11,719 nucleotides of DNA from Candidatus Moraniibacteriota bacterium (GCA_026396205.1 JAPLXF010000017.1:1-11719), one strand, 5' to 3'. Shown: positions 6,488-11,719, numbered from the stretch's first letter. Made by a program: numbers and translations. Notes: generated by a model from the sequence alone, not told the origin.

Positions 6488-6515
6488 TTGACGATTTTCC
6501 TTAATATGGTATACT
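6488..6515 (+). promoter_or_regulatory. Promoter of the Fic gene
   Basis: TTGACG (6488-6493), 16 nt, then TATACT (6510-6515) preceded by an extended -10 TGG. The start point should be near 6522, giving a leader of about 28 nt that carries the ribosome site AAGGA (6540-6544). Confidence 0.8.
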
Positions 6516-6546
6516 GTCAATAAAGAGCTAAACCATATTAAGGAAA
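6496..6546. promoter_or_regulatory. 15-bp inverted repeat operator at the Fic promoter
   Basis: TTTCCTTAATATGGT (6496-6510) is repeated perfectly inverted as ACCATATTAAGGAAA (6532-6546), 21 bp apart. One arm covers the promoter spacer and the first base of the -10 box, the other the leader and ribosome site. The dyad is centred at about 6521, the predicted start point. A second 7-bp dyad, TATTGAC (6486-6492) and GTCAATA (6516-6522), interleaves with it. This is typical of a tightly repressed promoter; the regulator is unknown, with the Fic protein's own C-terminal HTH-like region the nearest candidate. Confidence 0.75.
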
Positions 6547-6549
6547 TAT

Positions 6550-7494
6550 ATGAAATATTTGGACAAAAAAATTCAAAAGAGAATCGACGACAAATTAGCA
6601 TTACTCAATTCATTCCGTCCGCTTCCAGTGTCCGCAGTCAAAAAACTAAAAGAACAATTTGAAATAGAAATGACATATAATTCCAACGCTATTGAAGGTA
6701 ATAGTTTGACGCTAAAAGAAACATATTTAGTTGTCAATGAAGGGCTAACTATCAAGGGTAAACCGCTCAAGGATCACCTTGAAGCAAAAAACCATCAAGA
6801 AGCTTTGAAATATTTATATGATTTGTTGGAAAAGGATAAAAAAAATACTTTTTCTGAAAATTTAATACAATCGCTTAATCAAATAGTTCAGCAAAATATT
6901 GATAAAGAGTGGGCAGGGAGATATCGGAATAGTGGAGTAATCATCGGAGGCGCTGATCACAAGCCGCCGGAAGCTTTGGAGATTCCAAAACTCATGCAGA
7001 ATCTTATTGGCTGGGTTGGGGATAATAAGAAAAAATTGCATCCGGTTGAGCTAGCAAGCATATTGCATCACAAGCTGGTTTATATCCATCCATTTTTCGA
7101 TGGAAATGGCAGAACATCGCGATTGGTGATGAATATCACATTGATGCAATCAGGTTTTCCATTAGTAATTGTCCTAAAAAGCGATCGAAAAAAATATTAT
7201 CAAACTTTATCTTTTGCAGATAAGGGGGATTATGCGTCATTTGTGAATTTTATCGCTCGCGCAGTTGAGAGAACATTGAATATCTATTTGAAAATTTTGA
7301 CGCCAAGCAAAAAGGGCAAGGAAAGATATGTTTTTCTTGCAGATTTAGCCAAGGATTCAAAATTCACTGAAAAATATCTCAATCTCTTGGCTCGCAGCGG
7401 AAGATTGGAAGCGTACAAGGAAGGCCGTAATTGGCTTTCGTCAGAAGATGCTCTCAAAAGATATATGGACAGCAGGGAAAGGGTTAGAAAATAG
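6550..7494 (+). CDS. Fic-domain protein (probable AMP transferase) with C-terminal HTH-like region
   Basis: This 314-residue Fic protein has the complete active-site motif HPFFDGNGRTSR (180-191). H180 is the catalytic base, D184 binds metal, and N186 and R188/R191 bind phosphates. The N-terminal inhibitory motif is present as SNAIEG (45-50), so it is a class II, self-inhibited Fic. The substrate-positioning flap is GVIIGGADHKPP (129-140). Residues about 255-305 resemble a winged helix. Fic enzymes usually transfer AMP from ATP to a target protein hydroxyl; the target here is unknown. The start ATG has AAGGA 5 bases upstream. It is a single gene behind a promoter with a long inverted repeat, flanked by direct repeats, which suggests an independently moving, self-regulated unit. 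Confidence 0.92.
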   Translation: MKYLDKKIQKRIDDKLALLNSFRPLPVSAVKKLKEQFEIEMTYNSNAIEGNSLTLKETYLVVNEGLTIKGKPLKDHLEAKNHQEALKYLYDLLEKDKKNTFSENLIQSLNQIVQQNIDKEWAGRYRNSGVIIGGADHKPPEALEIPKLMQNLIGWVGDNKKKLHPVELASILHHKLVYIHPFFDGNGRTSRLVMNITLMQSGFPLVIVLKSDRKKYYQTLSFADKGDYASFVNFIARAVERTLNIYLKILTPSKKGKERYVFLADLAKDSKFTEKYLNLLARSGRLEAYKEGRNWLSSEDALKRYMDSRERVRK

Positions 7495-7500
7495 AACAAA

Positions 7501-7608
7501 TCACGCTTGCTTTAGTAACGCATCAGCGCGCTCTAATCTTTACTCACCCGTCGCTCGCGAGCGACTGGTTTCTAAAATATTTTTCCTAGTTTCATCTACT
7601 AATCCGTG
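7501..7608 (-). pseudogene. Orphan 3' gene end, copy B, broken by a palindromic element
   Basis: On the minus strand this reads HGLVDETRKNILE as in copy A. TSRSRATGE and a TAA stop (7542-7540) then replace NWDRIEV. The same frame resumes with RLERADALLKQA and TGA at 7503-7501. Upstream the frame is closed by a TAA seven codons before the homology, with no start codon between. It is therefore a non-functional remnant of the same gene end as copy A, interrupted in frame by the palindromic element. Confidence 0.7.
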
Positions 7609-7609
7609 C
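7526..7609. repeat. Direct repeat copy B, after the Fic gene
   Basis: Matches copy A (6340-6414) over 7526-7540 and 7569-7609, with the palindromic element in the middle. The two copies bracket the complete Fic transcription unit, including its promoter and the hairpin upstream of it. Confidence 0.9.
7546..7569. repeat. Short palindromic element, small form
   Basis: The core GTCGCTCGCGAGCGAC (7550-7565) is a perfect 16-bp palindrome. It extends to ACC (7546-7548) and GGT (7567-7569) across a single C/T mismatch. Its ends, TCACCC-GTC and GAC-TGG-T, match those of the larger element at 11418-11469, with the same mismatch. Copy A of the surrounding repeat lacks it, so it arrived after the duplication. 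Confidence 0.75.
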
Positions 7610-7615
7610 CGACAT

Positions 7616-7643
7616 AAAAAGAGACTTTAGCCATTCTCTTTTT
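7616..7643. terminator. Weak bidirectional terminator between convergent genes
   Basis: AAAAAGAGA (7616-7624) and TCTCTTTTT (7635-7643) form a 9-bp stem with a 10-nt loop and U-runs on both strands. It lies between the 3' ends of the Fic gene (plus) and the membrane-protein gene (minus). The stem has few GC pairs, so termination may be partial. Confidence 0.55.
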
Positions 7644-7653
7644 TGGTTGAAAC

Positions 7654-8412
7654 TTAAGAATCTTTTTTCCTCATCCAACTCGGAAGCGGAAAATCTTTTG
7701 CATCCAAAACTATATAAAGTCCGGCCATGAGAGTTCCAATAAGGCCCCAAAATATGAATATGTATGGCGGAATGCCGGCAATTTTTGCTGTGGCCGGATA
7801 GTTCCATATTCCCAGCCATACGGAAATCAGATCTCCGATGGCGCCGCCGGCCAAGGCAAAAATTCCGACGATGGCCAAAGGAAGGCTTCGCATACAAAAA
7901 ATATAAAGAATGTCGATGCCAAGCAAAATTAAAACCAATTGCCAAGGATGGTGGGAAAAAACGCGCATGCTCAAGACAAGCCCAATAAGGCCGAGGACTG
8001 TAGCGATAGAGGCGGATAAAAAGCCGGGCGGATTATGCCGCAGGCGGTTGCCAAAAACCATCACGGATCCTCTGAATATTCCTACAGTTAAAATACTTAT
8101 ATTTCCCCAAATGAATGGAAGATAATAGGGAATAGACATAAAAGAACTCGCGCCATAGGACCAAAAACCATTAGCGATGAAAAATGCTTCCATGCCAATT
8201 CCGAAGAGGGCAAAAAATATATAAACCAGAAGAAGTTTCCAGCTGCGAAGATAAAGCAAAGCTAAAATGCCGATTAGAATAATGGGTAAGGTGGCCAGTT
8301 CCGGTTTTTTCCCGAATATCCATACGGAAATATAGCTGACTGCGAGAACAATACAAAGGAAAAAGAAATTTTTAACCGGAGAAAAATTTTTATATGACGG
8401 GAGCTTAAGCAT
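7654..8412 (-). CDS. Eight-helix membrane protein with internal duplication, unknown function
   Basis: This 252-residue integral membrane protein has about eight hydrophobic helices (roughly 16-34, 39-55, 59-80, 96-115, 132-151, 157-173, 177-200, 214-236) and a basic C-terminus (RKKDS). It contains a repeat: GFWSY (82-86) then IPYYLPFIWG (94-103), and GIWNY (201-205) then IPPYIFIFWG (214-223). The two halves therefore look like a duplicated four-helix unit. GxW-x-Y plus I-P-x-Y-x3-x-WG recalls the repeated units of lycopene-cyclase-domain and CarF/CruF-type membrane proteins; I offer that as a resemblance, not an assignment. I chose ATG 8412 over a TTG five codons upstream because the promoter -10 box ends 6 bp before it. 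No ribosome site is present and the mRNA should be leaderless. Confidence 0.8.
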   Translation of the reverse strand: MLKLPSYKNFSPVKNFFFLCIVLAVSYISVWIFGKKPELATLPIILIGILALLYLRSWKLLLVYIFFALFGIGMEAFFIANGFWSYGASSFMSIPYYLPFIWGNISILTVGIFRGSVMVFGNRLRHNPPGFLSASIATVLGLIGLVLSMRVFSHHPWQLVLILLGIDILYIFCMRSLPLAIVGIFALAGGAIGDLISVWLGIWNYPATAKIAGIPPYIFIFWGLIGTLMAGLYIVLDAKDFPLPSWMRKKDS

Positions 8413-8418
8413 GGAGCC

Positions 8419-8447
8419 AGTATACAATTTTCCAATGCTGTTTGCAA
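8419..8447 (-). promoter_or_regulatory. Promoter of the membrane-protein gene (leaderless)
   Basis: On the minus strand TTGCAA (8447-8442), 17 nt, then TATACT (8424-8419). The start codon at 8412 is 6 nt past the -10 box, so the transcript should begin at the ATG itself. Leaderless translation would then be needed. Confidence 0.7.
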
Positions 8448-8477
8448 TTAAAGTGTCATCTAGAATATAAATTATCC

Positions 8478-8504
8478 AAAAAAGCGCTTATTTAAGCGTT
8501 TTTT
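8478..8504. terminator. Bidirectional terminator-like hairpin between divergent promoters
   Basis: CGCTTA (8485-8490) and TAAGCG (8493-8498) form the stem, extended across one bulged G (8484) by AAAAAA (8478-8483) and TTTTTT (8499-8504). U-runs follow on both strands. No gene ends here; it stands upstream of both divergent promoters and could act as an insulator or mark the end of a lost gene. Confidence 0.55.
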
Positions 8505-8515
8505 GCGTTTTAGAC

Positions 8516-8544
8516 TTGACTTTTTGTTTGAAAAAGAGTATAAT
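8516..8544 (+). promoter_or_regulatory. Promoter of the PQ-loop-like gene
   Basis: TTGACT (8516-8521), a 17-nt spacer and TATAAT (8539-8544): five of six -35 bases and all -10 bases match the sigma-70 consensus. The start should be near 8551, leaving a leader of about 42 nt with a strong ribosome site. Confidence 0.85.
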
Positions 8545-8581
8545 GAAAGGTCAAAAATAAAATAAAAAAACAATAATACAT

Positions 8582-8588
8582 GGAGGTG
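8582..8588 (+). promoter_or_regulatory. Ribosome binding site that fixes a TTG start
   Basis: GGAGGTG lies 4 nt before TTG 8593 (6 nt from the end of GGAGG). The ATG at 8580 that overlaps this site is in another frame. The strong site supports TTG as the true start of the PQ-loop-like gene. Confidence 0.8.
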
Positions 8589-8592
8589 TACA

Positions 8593-9207
8593 TTGAAAAA
8601 TACAGAAATTATCGGATATATATCTGGGTTACTGGTTATTGCCAGTATCGTGCCGTATCTGTTTAGAATATGGCAAAAAAAGATTACACCCAACATAACC
8701 AGTTGGTCGCTTTGGACTCTGATCGGATTTGCACTTCTTCTGACTTACAAAAGCTCAGGAGCAAAGGCTAATATTTGGCCGGCGGTTTTTGGTTTCATAA
8801 ATCCATTATTGGTCACAATTGTTGCCATAATTCGCCAAGGAGAACTTCTGAAAATGGATAAAACGGAAAAGTATTGCCTAGCAATCGGCTTGATCTCGCT
8901 ATTTATGTGGTATTATTTGCGCGAGAATAAAAATCTGGTGCAGTATGCGCTTTATGCTGCAATTCTGGCAGATTTATGCGCAGCGATTCCAACAATAAAA
9001 CTTGTCTGGAAAAAACCTTGGGATGACCGGCCTTTTATGTGGAGCTGTTATTCTTTGGGATATGGACTAGGTATGTTCGCGATTACTGAGTACACGTTCG
9101 CGAATTATTCTTTACCGGCCTATATGTTTCTTGGGGCGCTTAGTGTTGCGCTGCCCTTAATATTGTACCGAATAAAAAACAAAATTCCATTAAGAGAGTG
9201 GATATGA
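8593..9207 (+). CDS. PQ-loop/SWEET-like seven-helix membrane protein
   Basis: The 204-residue protein has about seven membrane helices in a 3-1-3 pattern: roughly 8-27, 38-52, 62-81, 94-109, 117-139, 148-164 and 174-194. Each triple-helix half carries a related motif at the end of its first helix: IVPYLFRIWQKK (19-30) followed by SWSLWTLIGF, and AIPTIKLVWKK (131-141) followed by FMWSCYSLGY. This is the arrangement of PQ-loop and SWEET-like transporters, with the usual Gln replaced (PY, PT). Substrate unknown; sugars or amino acids are carried by relatives. It starts at TTG behind a strong ribosome site and its own promoter. The next gene follows after 52 bp and has its own ribosome site, so the two are probably co-transcribed up to the terminator at 9637. 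Confidence 0.75.
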   Translation: MKNTEIIGYISGLLVIASIVPYLFRIWQKKITPNITSWSLWTLIGFALLLTYKSSGAKANIWPAVFGFINPLLVTIVAIIRQGELLKMDKTEKYCLAIGLISLFMWYYLRENKNLVQYALYAAILADLCAAIPTIKLVWKKPWDDRPFMWSCYSLGYGLGMFAITEYTFANYSLPAYMFLGALSVALPLILYRIKNKIPLREWI

Positions 9208-9259
9208 GACACACTAAAGAATTTAACAAAAAAAACCAGCAATAGGAAAAGGAGGAACT

Positions 9260-9613
9260 ATGGGGTCAGTAATACCTACTGTAAAAACATGGTGTTTGCC
9301 CGAAGGTCTCGATGAGAAGCAATTTGTGGATCTTCATCAATGCATAGTAAAAGTAATGGCGAATTTTCAGGAGACTGGAGTGAAAAACGAATGGGACATG
9401 CTTGCTTTGTTCCCAAGAGATTTAATGGCATATGGTCTCGGAACAGAGATTAAAATTGAGATAAGCGATCTTCCGCCACAGTGTAACAAGAAAATTCTCG
9501 ACAAACTTGCCAGTGAAGTAGGCAATTTTGTAAGAACTATGTTTTTGCGGTCGAATGTGTATTGCAAGGCTGAATGTTATAATCCATCAGCGGGATACTG
9601 GTTCGCGAGATAA
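9260..9613 (+). CDS. Small conserved-looking hypothetical protein
   Basis: This is a 117-residue soluble protein without signal peptide or membrane helix. AGGAGG stands 4 bp before the ATG, the strongest ribosome site in the window, so it is a real gene. Two stretches look structured: a central FPRDLMAYGLG leading into a strand EIKIEISDLPP, and a C-terminal VYCKAECYNPSAGYWF. Alternating strand and helix of this size recall the tautomerase-like beta-alpha-beta proteins, but the N-terminal proline of tautomerases is missing and I do not assign that function. It follows the PQ-loop-like gene in the same direction and is closed by a strong terminator, so they probably form a two-gene operon. Confidence 0.7.
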   Translation: MGSVIPTVKTWCLPEGLDEKQFVDLHQCIVKVMANFQETGVKNEWDMLALFPRDLMAYGLGTEIKIEISDLPPQCNKKILDKLASEVGNFVRTMFLRSNVYCKAECYNPSAGYWFAR

Positions 9614-9636
9614 ATATTAAAAACAAGATTTAGCTA

Positions 9637-9674
9637 AAAACGGCAGACTTACAAAATAGTGTATCTGCCGTTTT
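9637..9674 (+). terminator. Strong rho-independent terminator
   Basis: AAAACGGCAGA (9637-9647) and TCTGCCGTTTT (9664-9674) form a perfect 11-bp stem with a 16-nt loop, ending in TTTT on both strands. It closes the operon ending at 9613. The next promoter begins 4 bp later. Confidence 0.88.
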
Positions 9675-9677
9675 AAT

Positions 9678-9706
9678 TTGGCAAAAAAGCGTATTTGGGA
9701 TAGAAT
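9678..9706 (+). promoter_or_regulatory. Promoter of the HIT-proS operon (leaderless)
   Basis: TTGGCA (9678-9683), 17 nt, then TAGAAT (9701-9706), each one base off consensus. ATG 9714 comes 7 nt after the -10 box, so transcription should begin at or next to the start codon. Confidence 0.65.
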
Positions 9707-9713
9707 AAAAGGT

Positions 9714-10166
9714 ATGAAGGATTGCATTTTCTGCCAAATTGTCCGCGGGGAAATTCCTTGCCACAAAATTTGGGAAGACCGGAAGCATCTGGCTTTCTTG
9801 AGCATCTTTCCCAACACGGAAGGTTTTTCGGTGGTAATTCCCAAGAAGCATTATGGAAGCTACGCTTTCGATTTGCCGGATAATGTTTTAAAAGAATTGG
9901 TTGCGGCGGCGAAAAAAGTCGGAAAGCTTCTGGATAAAAAATTAACCGATGTCGGCCGGACCGGAATGATTTTTGAGGGCTTCGGGGTTGATCATGTGCA
10001 TGCCAAACTTTTTCCGATGCACGGAACGAAATTAGAAAATTGGAAACCGTTTCATTCCGATATAAATAAATATTTTAAAAAATACGAAGGCTACATTTGT
10101 TCCAATGATTACGAGCGAGCCGATGATAAAAAATTAGCTAAATTAGCCAAAAATATTAGGGAATAA
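9714..10166 (+). CDS. HIT-family protein with altered histidine triad
   Basis: The 150-residue protein opens with the HIT-family N-terminus MKDCIFCQIVRGEIPCHKIWED, trimmed here to its key parts: C4 and C7 form the zinc Cys-x2-Cys pair, and GEIP follows at 12-15. VVIPKKHYGS (40-49) and the active-site strand VDHVHAKLFPMH (92-103) come next. HIT enzymes hydrolyse or transfer nucleoside monophosphates from adenylated or dinucleotide substrates. The triad is normally H-x-H-x-H; here H94 and the middle His H96, the position of the nucleophile in Hint proteins, are kept, but the third is K98. I chose ATG 9714 over the in-frame TTG at 9678 because that TTG is the promoter -35 box and the family begins at MKDC. 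proS starts 9 bp after the stop, so they share an mRNA. Confidence 0.9.
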   Translation: MKDCIFCQIVRGEIPCHKIWEDRKHLAFLSIFPNTEGFSVVIPKKHYGSYAFDLPDNVLKELVAAAKKVGKLLDKKLTDVGRTGMIFEGFGVDHVHAKLFPMHGTKLENWKPFHSDINKYFKKYEGYICSNDYERADDKKLAKLAKNIRE

Positions 10167-10175
10167 TTTAAAACC

Positions 10176-11444
10176 ATGAAACAGACTGAGCTTTTCACCA
10201 AAACCCAAAAAAACGCGCCGAAAGACGAAGTGAGTGTCAATGCCCAGCTTTTGATCCGGGCTGGCTATGCCGATAAATTGATGGCCGGAGTTTATACTTT
10301 TTTGCCGTTGGGGCTGCGGGTCATGAAAAAAATTGAAAATATTATCCGCGAAGAGATGAATGCTATCGGTGGGCAGGAAATTTTGATGCCGACGCTCCAG
10401 CCCAAAGAAAATTGGGAAATTACCGGACGCTGGACGGCCTTGGATGAAGATATGTTTAAAGTTGATGGACACGAAAACCAAAAGTTCGTATTGGCGCCGA
10501 CCCACGAAGAGGTCGTTATTCCGCTGGCTAAAAAATTTATAAACTCCTATAAAGATCTGCCAAAAGCCGTTTATCAATTTCAAAATAAATTCCGCAAAGA
10601 AAAACGCGCCAAGTCGGGATTGCTCCGCGGGCGGGAATTTTTAATGAAAGATTTATATTCTTTTCATCTTAGTGAAGCTGATCTGGACAGCTATTATGAA
10701 AAAGCCGTCGTGGCTTACCGAAATATTTTTGACCGGGTCGGCATTGGAGAAAAAACTTATAAAACTTTTGCTTCCGGTGGAACCTTCGCCAAATATTCCC
10801 ACGAATTCCAGACCGTCACGCCGGCCGGCGAAGATATAATTTATATCTGCCAGAAATGTAATTTAGCTATAAATAAAGAAATTAAAAGCGAAGTCGAAGT
10901 TTGTCCGGATTGCCAAGGAAAAGATTTTCGGGAAGAAAAAGCCATTGAAGTCGGCAATATTTTTAAGAATAAAGAAAAATATACTAAACCGTTCAATCTG
11001 ACAGTTAAAGATGAAGCAGGAGAAGATAAGCTGCTATTGACTGGATGTTTCGGTTTGGGACTGTCGCGGCTGATGGGAACAATTGTGGAAATTTATCATG
11101 ATGAAAAAGGCATGATCTGGCCGGAAGCAGTAGCGCCGTTTAAAATTCACTTGATAGTTCTTGGTTCACAGCCAATAGTTATCAATAAGGCTGAAGAAAT
11201 TTATAATGATTTGCAAAAGAAAAATATTGAGGTTCTGTATGATGACAGGGAAGTATCGGCCGGGGAAAAATTTGCCGACGCGGATCTGATCGGAATTCCA
11301 TATCGCATAGTAATCAGTGAAAAATCTTTGAAAGCCGGCGGGGCAGAAATAAAAAAGAGAAATAATCCGGAAACTAAAATTGTTAAATTAGATGAGGTAA
11401 CAAATTCAATAAATTTCACCCCGTCAAATACCGCAAAGCGGTAG
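10176..11444 (+). CDS. proS: Prolyl-tRNA synthetase, short form without editing domain
   Basis: This enzyme charges tRNA-Pro with proline in the cytoplasm. The 422 residues show class II synthetase motifs: GLRVMKKIENIIREEM (46-61, motif 1), FRKEKRAKSGLLRGREFLMKD (starting at 139, motif 2) and GCFGLGLSRLMG (290-301, motif 3), then the anticodon-binding domain (about 321-410, with YDDREVSAGEKFADADLIGIP in it). The roughly 180-residue INS editing domain of long bacterial forms is absent. In its place is a short segment with CQKC (225-228) and CPDC (243-246), a likely zinc ribbon. The last eight residues (T415-R422) and the TAG stop are encoded by a palindromic element and are foreign to the family. 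It is co-transcribed with the HIT gene and probably with the response regulator 33 bp downstream. Confidence 0.95.
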   Translation: MKQTELFTKTQKNAPKDEVSVNAQLLIRAGYADKLMAGVYTFLPLGLRVMKKIENIIREEMNAIGGQEILMPTLQPKENWEITGRWTALDEDMFKVDGHENQKFVLAPTHEEVVIPLAKKFINSYKDLPKAVYQFQNKFRKEKRAKSGLLRGREFLMKDLYSFHLSEADLDSYYEKAVVAYRNIFDRVGIGEKTYKTFASGGTFAKYSHEFQTVTPAGEDIIYICQKCNLAINKEIKSEVEVCPDCQGKDFREEKAIEVGNIFKNKEKYTKPFNLTVKDEAGEDKLLLTGCFGLGLSRLMGTIVEIYHDEKGMIWPEAVAPFKIHLIVLGSQPIVINKAEEIYNDLQKKNIEVLYDDREVSAGEKFADADLIGIPYRIVISEKSLKAGGAEIKKRNNPETKIVKLDEVTNSINFTPSNTAKR

Positions 11445-11469
11445 CGACAAAGTCGCTATTTGACTGGGT
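11418..11469. repeat. Short palindromic element, large form, in the proS 3' end
   Basis: The outer arms ACCCCGTCAAATA (11418-11430) and TATTTGACTGGGT (11457-11469) pair over 13 bp with one C/T mismatch. They enclose two AAA-loop hairpins, CCGC-AAA-GCGG (11431-11441) and GCGAC-AAA-GTCGC (11444-11456), giving a three-way-junction shape. The outer ends match the element at 7546-7569. It ends 8 bp before the response-regulator ATG. Confidence 0.75.
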
Positions 11470-11477
11470 AAAACCCT

Positions 11478-11719
11478 ATGACAAAAATAATTATCGTCGA
11501 AGACGATCCGATGATAGCGGAAATATACCAGCGAAAATTCGGAGAAGCCGGATTTGAAGTGGAAACGGCCACTTCGGGAAAGCAAGTTCTGGATATGGCC
11601 AAGGAAAAAAAAGCGGACATAATTCTTTTGGATCTGCTGATGCCTCAAATGAACGGCTTTGAAGTGTTGGAAAAACTGCGCAGTGGGGAATATGACCCAA
11701 ACATCAAAATTATCATTTT
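11478..11719 (+). CDS. Response regulator receiver domain, 3'-truncated by window edge
   Basis: The first 80 residues form a CheY-like receiver domain: IIIVEDDP with the metal-binding acidic pair E8/D9-D10, the phospho-acceptor D52 in ILLDLLMPQMNGFEV, and the start of the next strand IKIII. The frame is open to the last base, so any output domain is outside the window. ATG 11478 lies 33 bp after the proS stop and 8 bp after the palindromic element, with no Shine-Dalgarno sequence; GGG (11466-11468) and CCC (11474-11476) can form a small hairpin just before it. It is probably read through from the HIT-proS operon. A partner histidine kinase is not visible. Whether it is a single-domain or DNA-binding regulator cannot be told. 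Confidence 0.92.
   Translation, partial: MTKIIIVEDDPMIAEIYQRKFGEAGFEVETATSGKQVLDMAKEKKADIILLDLLMPQMNGFEVLEKLRSGEYDPNIKIII

Noticed and set aside
7550..7565. HIP1-type octamer repeat
   Set aside because: The core is CTCGCGAG, not GCGATCGC, and its ends match the element at 11418-11469.
9637..9674. Third member of the palindromic element family
   Set aside because: It lacks the ACCC-GTC/GAC-TGGT ends and the C/T mismatch; it is an ordinary terminator.
9678..9713. Longer HIT protein starting at TTG 9678
   Set aside because: The TTG is part of the promoter -35 box and the added residues are not family-like.

Overview
The window reads as a piece of a small-genome, AT-rich bacterium, most likely a member of the Candidate Phyla Radiation (Patescibacteria). 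This is an inference. It rests on a short prolyl-tRNA synthetase lacking the editing insertion, a HIT protein just upstream of it, a run of small lineage-type hypothetical and membrane proteins, and several promoters that lie so close to ATG codons that the mRNAs should be leaderless. The standard bacterial code fits: TAA, TAG and TGA all end genes.

Bases 1-7650 are accessory, defence-like DNA. Bases 1-3184 hold a type II restriction-modification operon: a D12-class adenine methylase cut off by the window edge, a second Dam-like adenine methylase, and an AlwI/BspD6I-family restriction endonuclease. Past a bidirectional terminator is a stand-alone Cas2-like gene on the minus strand. It is divergent from a three-gene operon of an XRE repressor, an ImmA/IrrE metallopeptidase and a DUF4268 protein with a PD-(D/E)XK-like N-terminus. 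The two divergent promoters overlap and share a palindromic candidate operator, so this looks like one regulated stress- or phage-response module. An orphan zinc-finger HNH-like gene (5528-6310) and a Fic gene (6550-7494) follow. Each is followed on the opposite strand by a copy of the same 3' gene end and then a hairpin, so a direct repeat flanks the Fic gene.

Bases 7654-11719 look like chromosomal backbone. They hold an eight-helix membrane protein (minus), a PQ-loop/SWEET-like seven-helix protein, a small conserved-looking hypothetical protein, a HIT hydrolase-like protein, proS, and the start of a response regulator.

Two short palindromic elements (7546-7569 and 11418-11469) share their ends, including the same C/T mismatch in the stem. 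Both sit in the 3' ends of coding sequences and have rewritten the C-terminus: one breaks the second copy of the orphan gene end, the other supplies the last eight residues and stop codon of ProS. This element family, the duplicated gene end around fic, and the Cas2-like/XRE/ImmA/DUF4268 module are the parts most worth following up.
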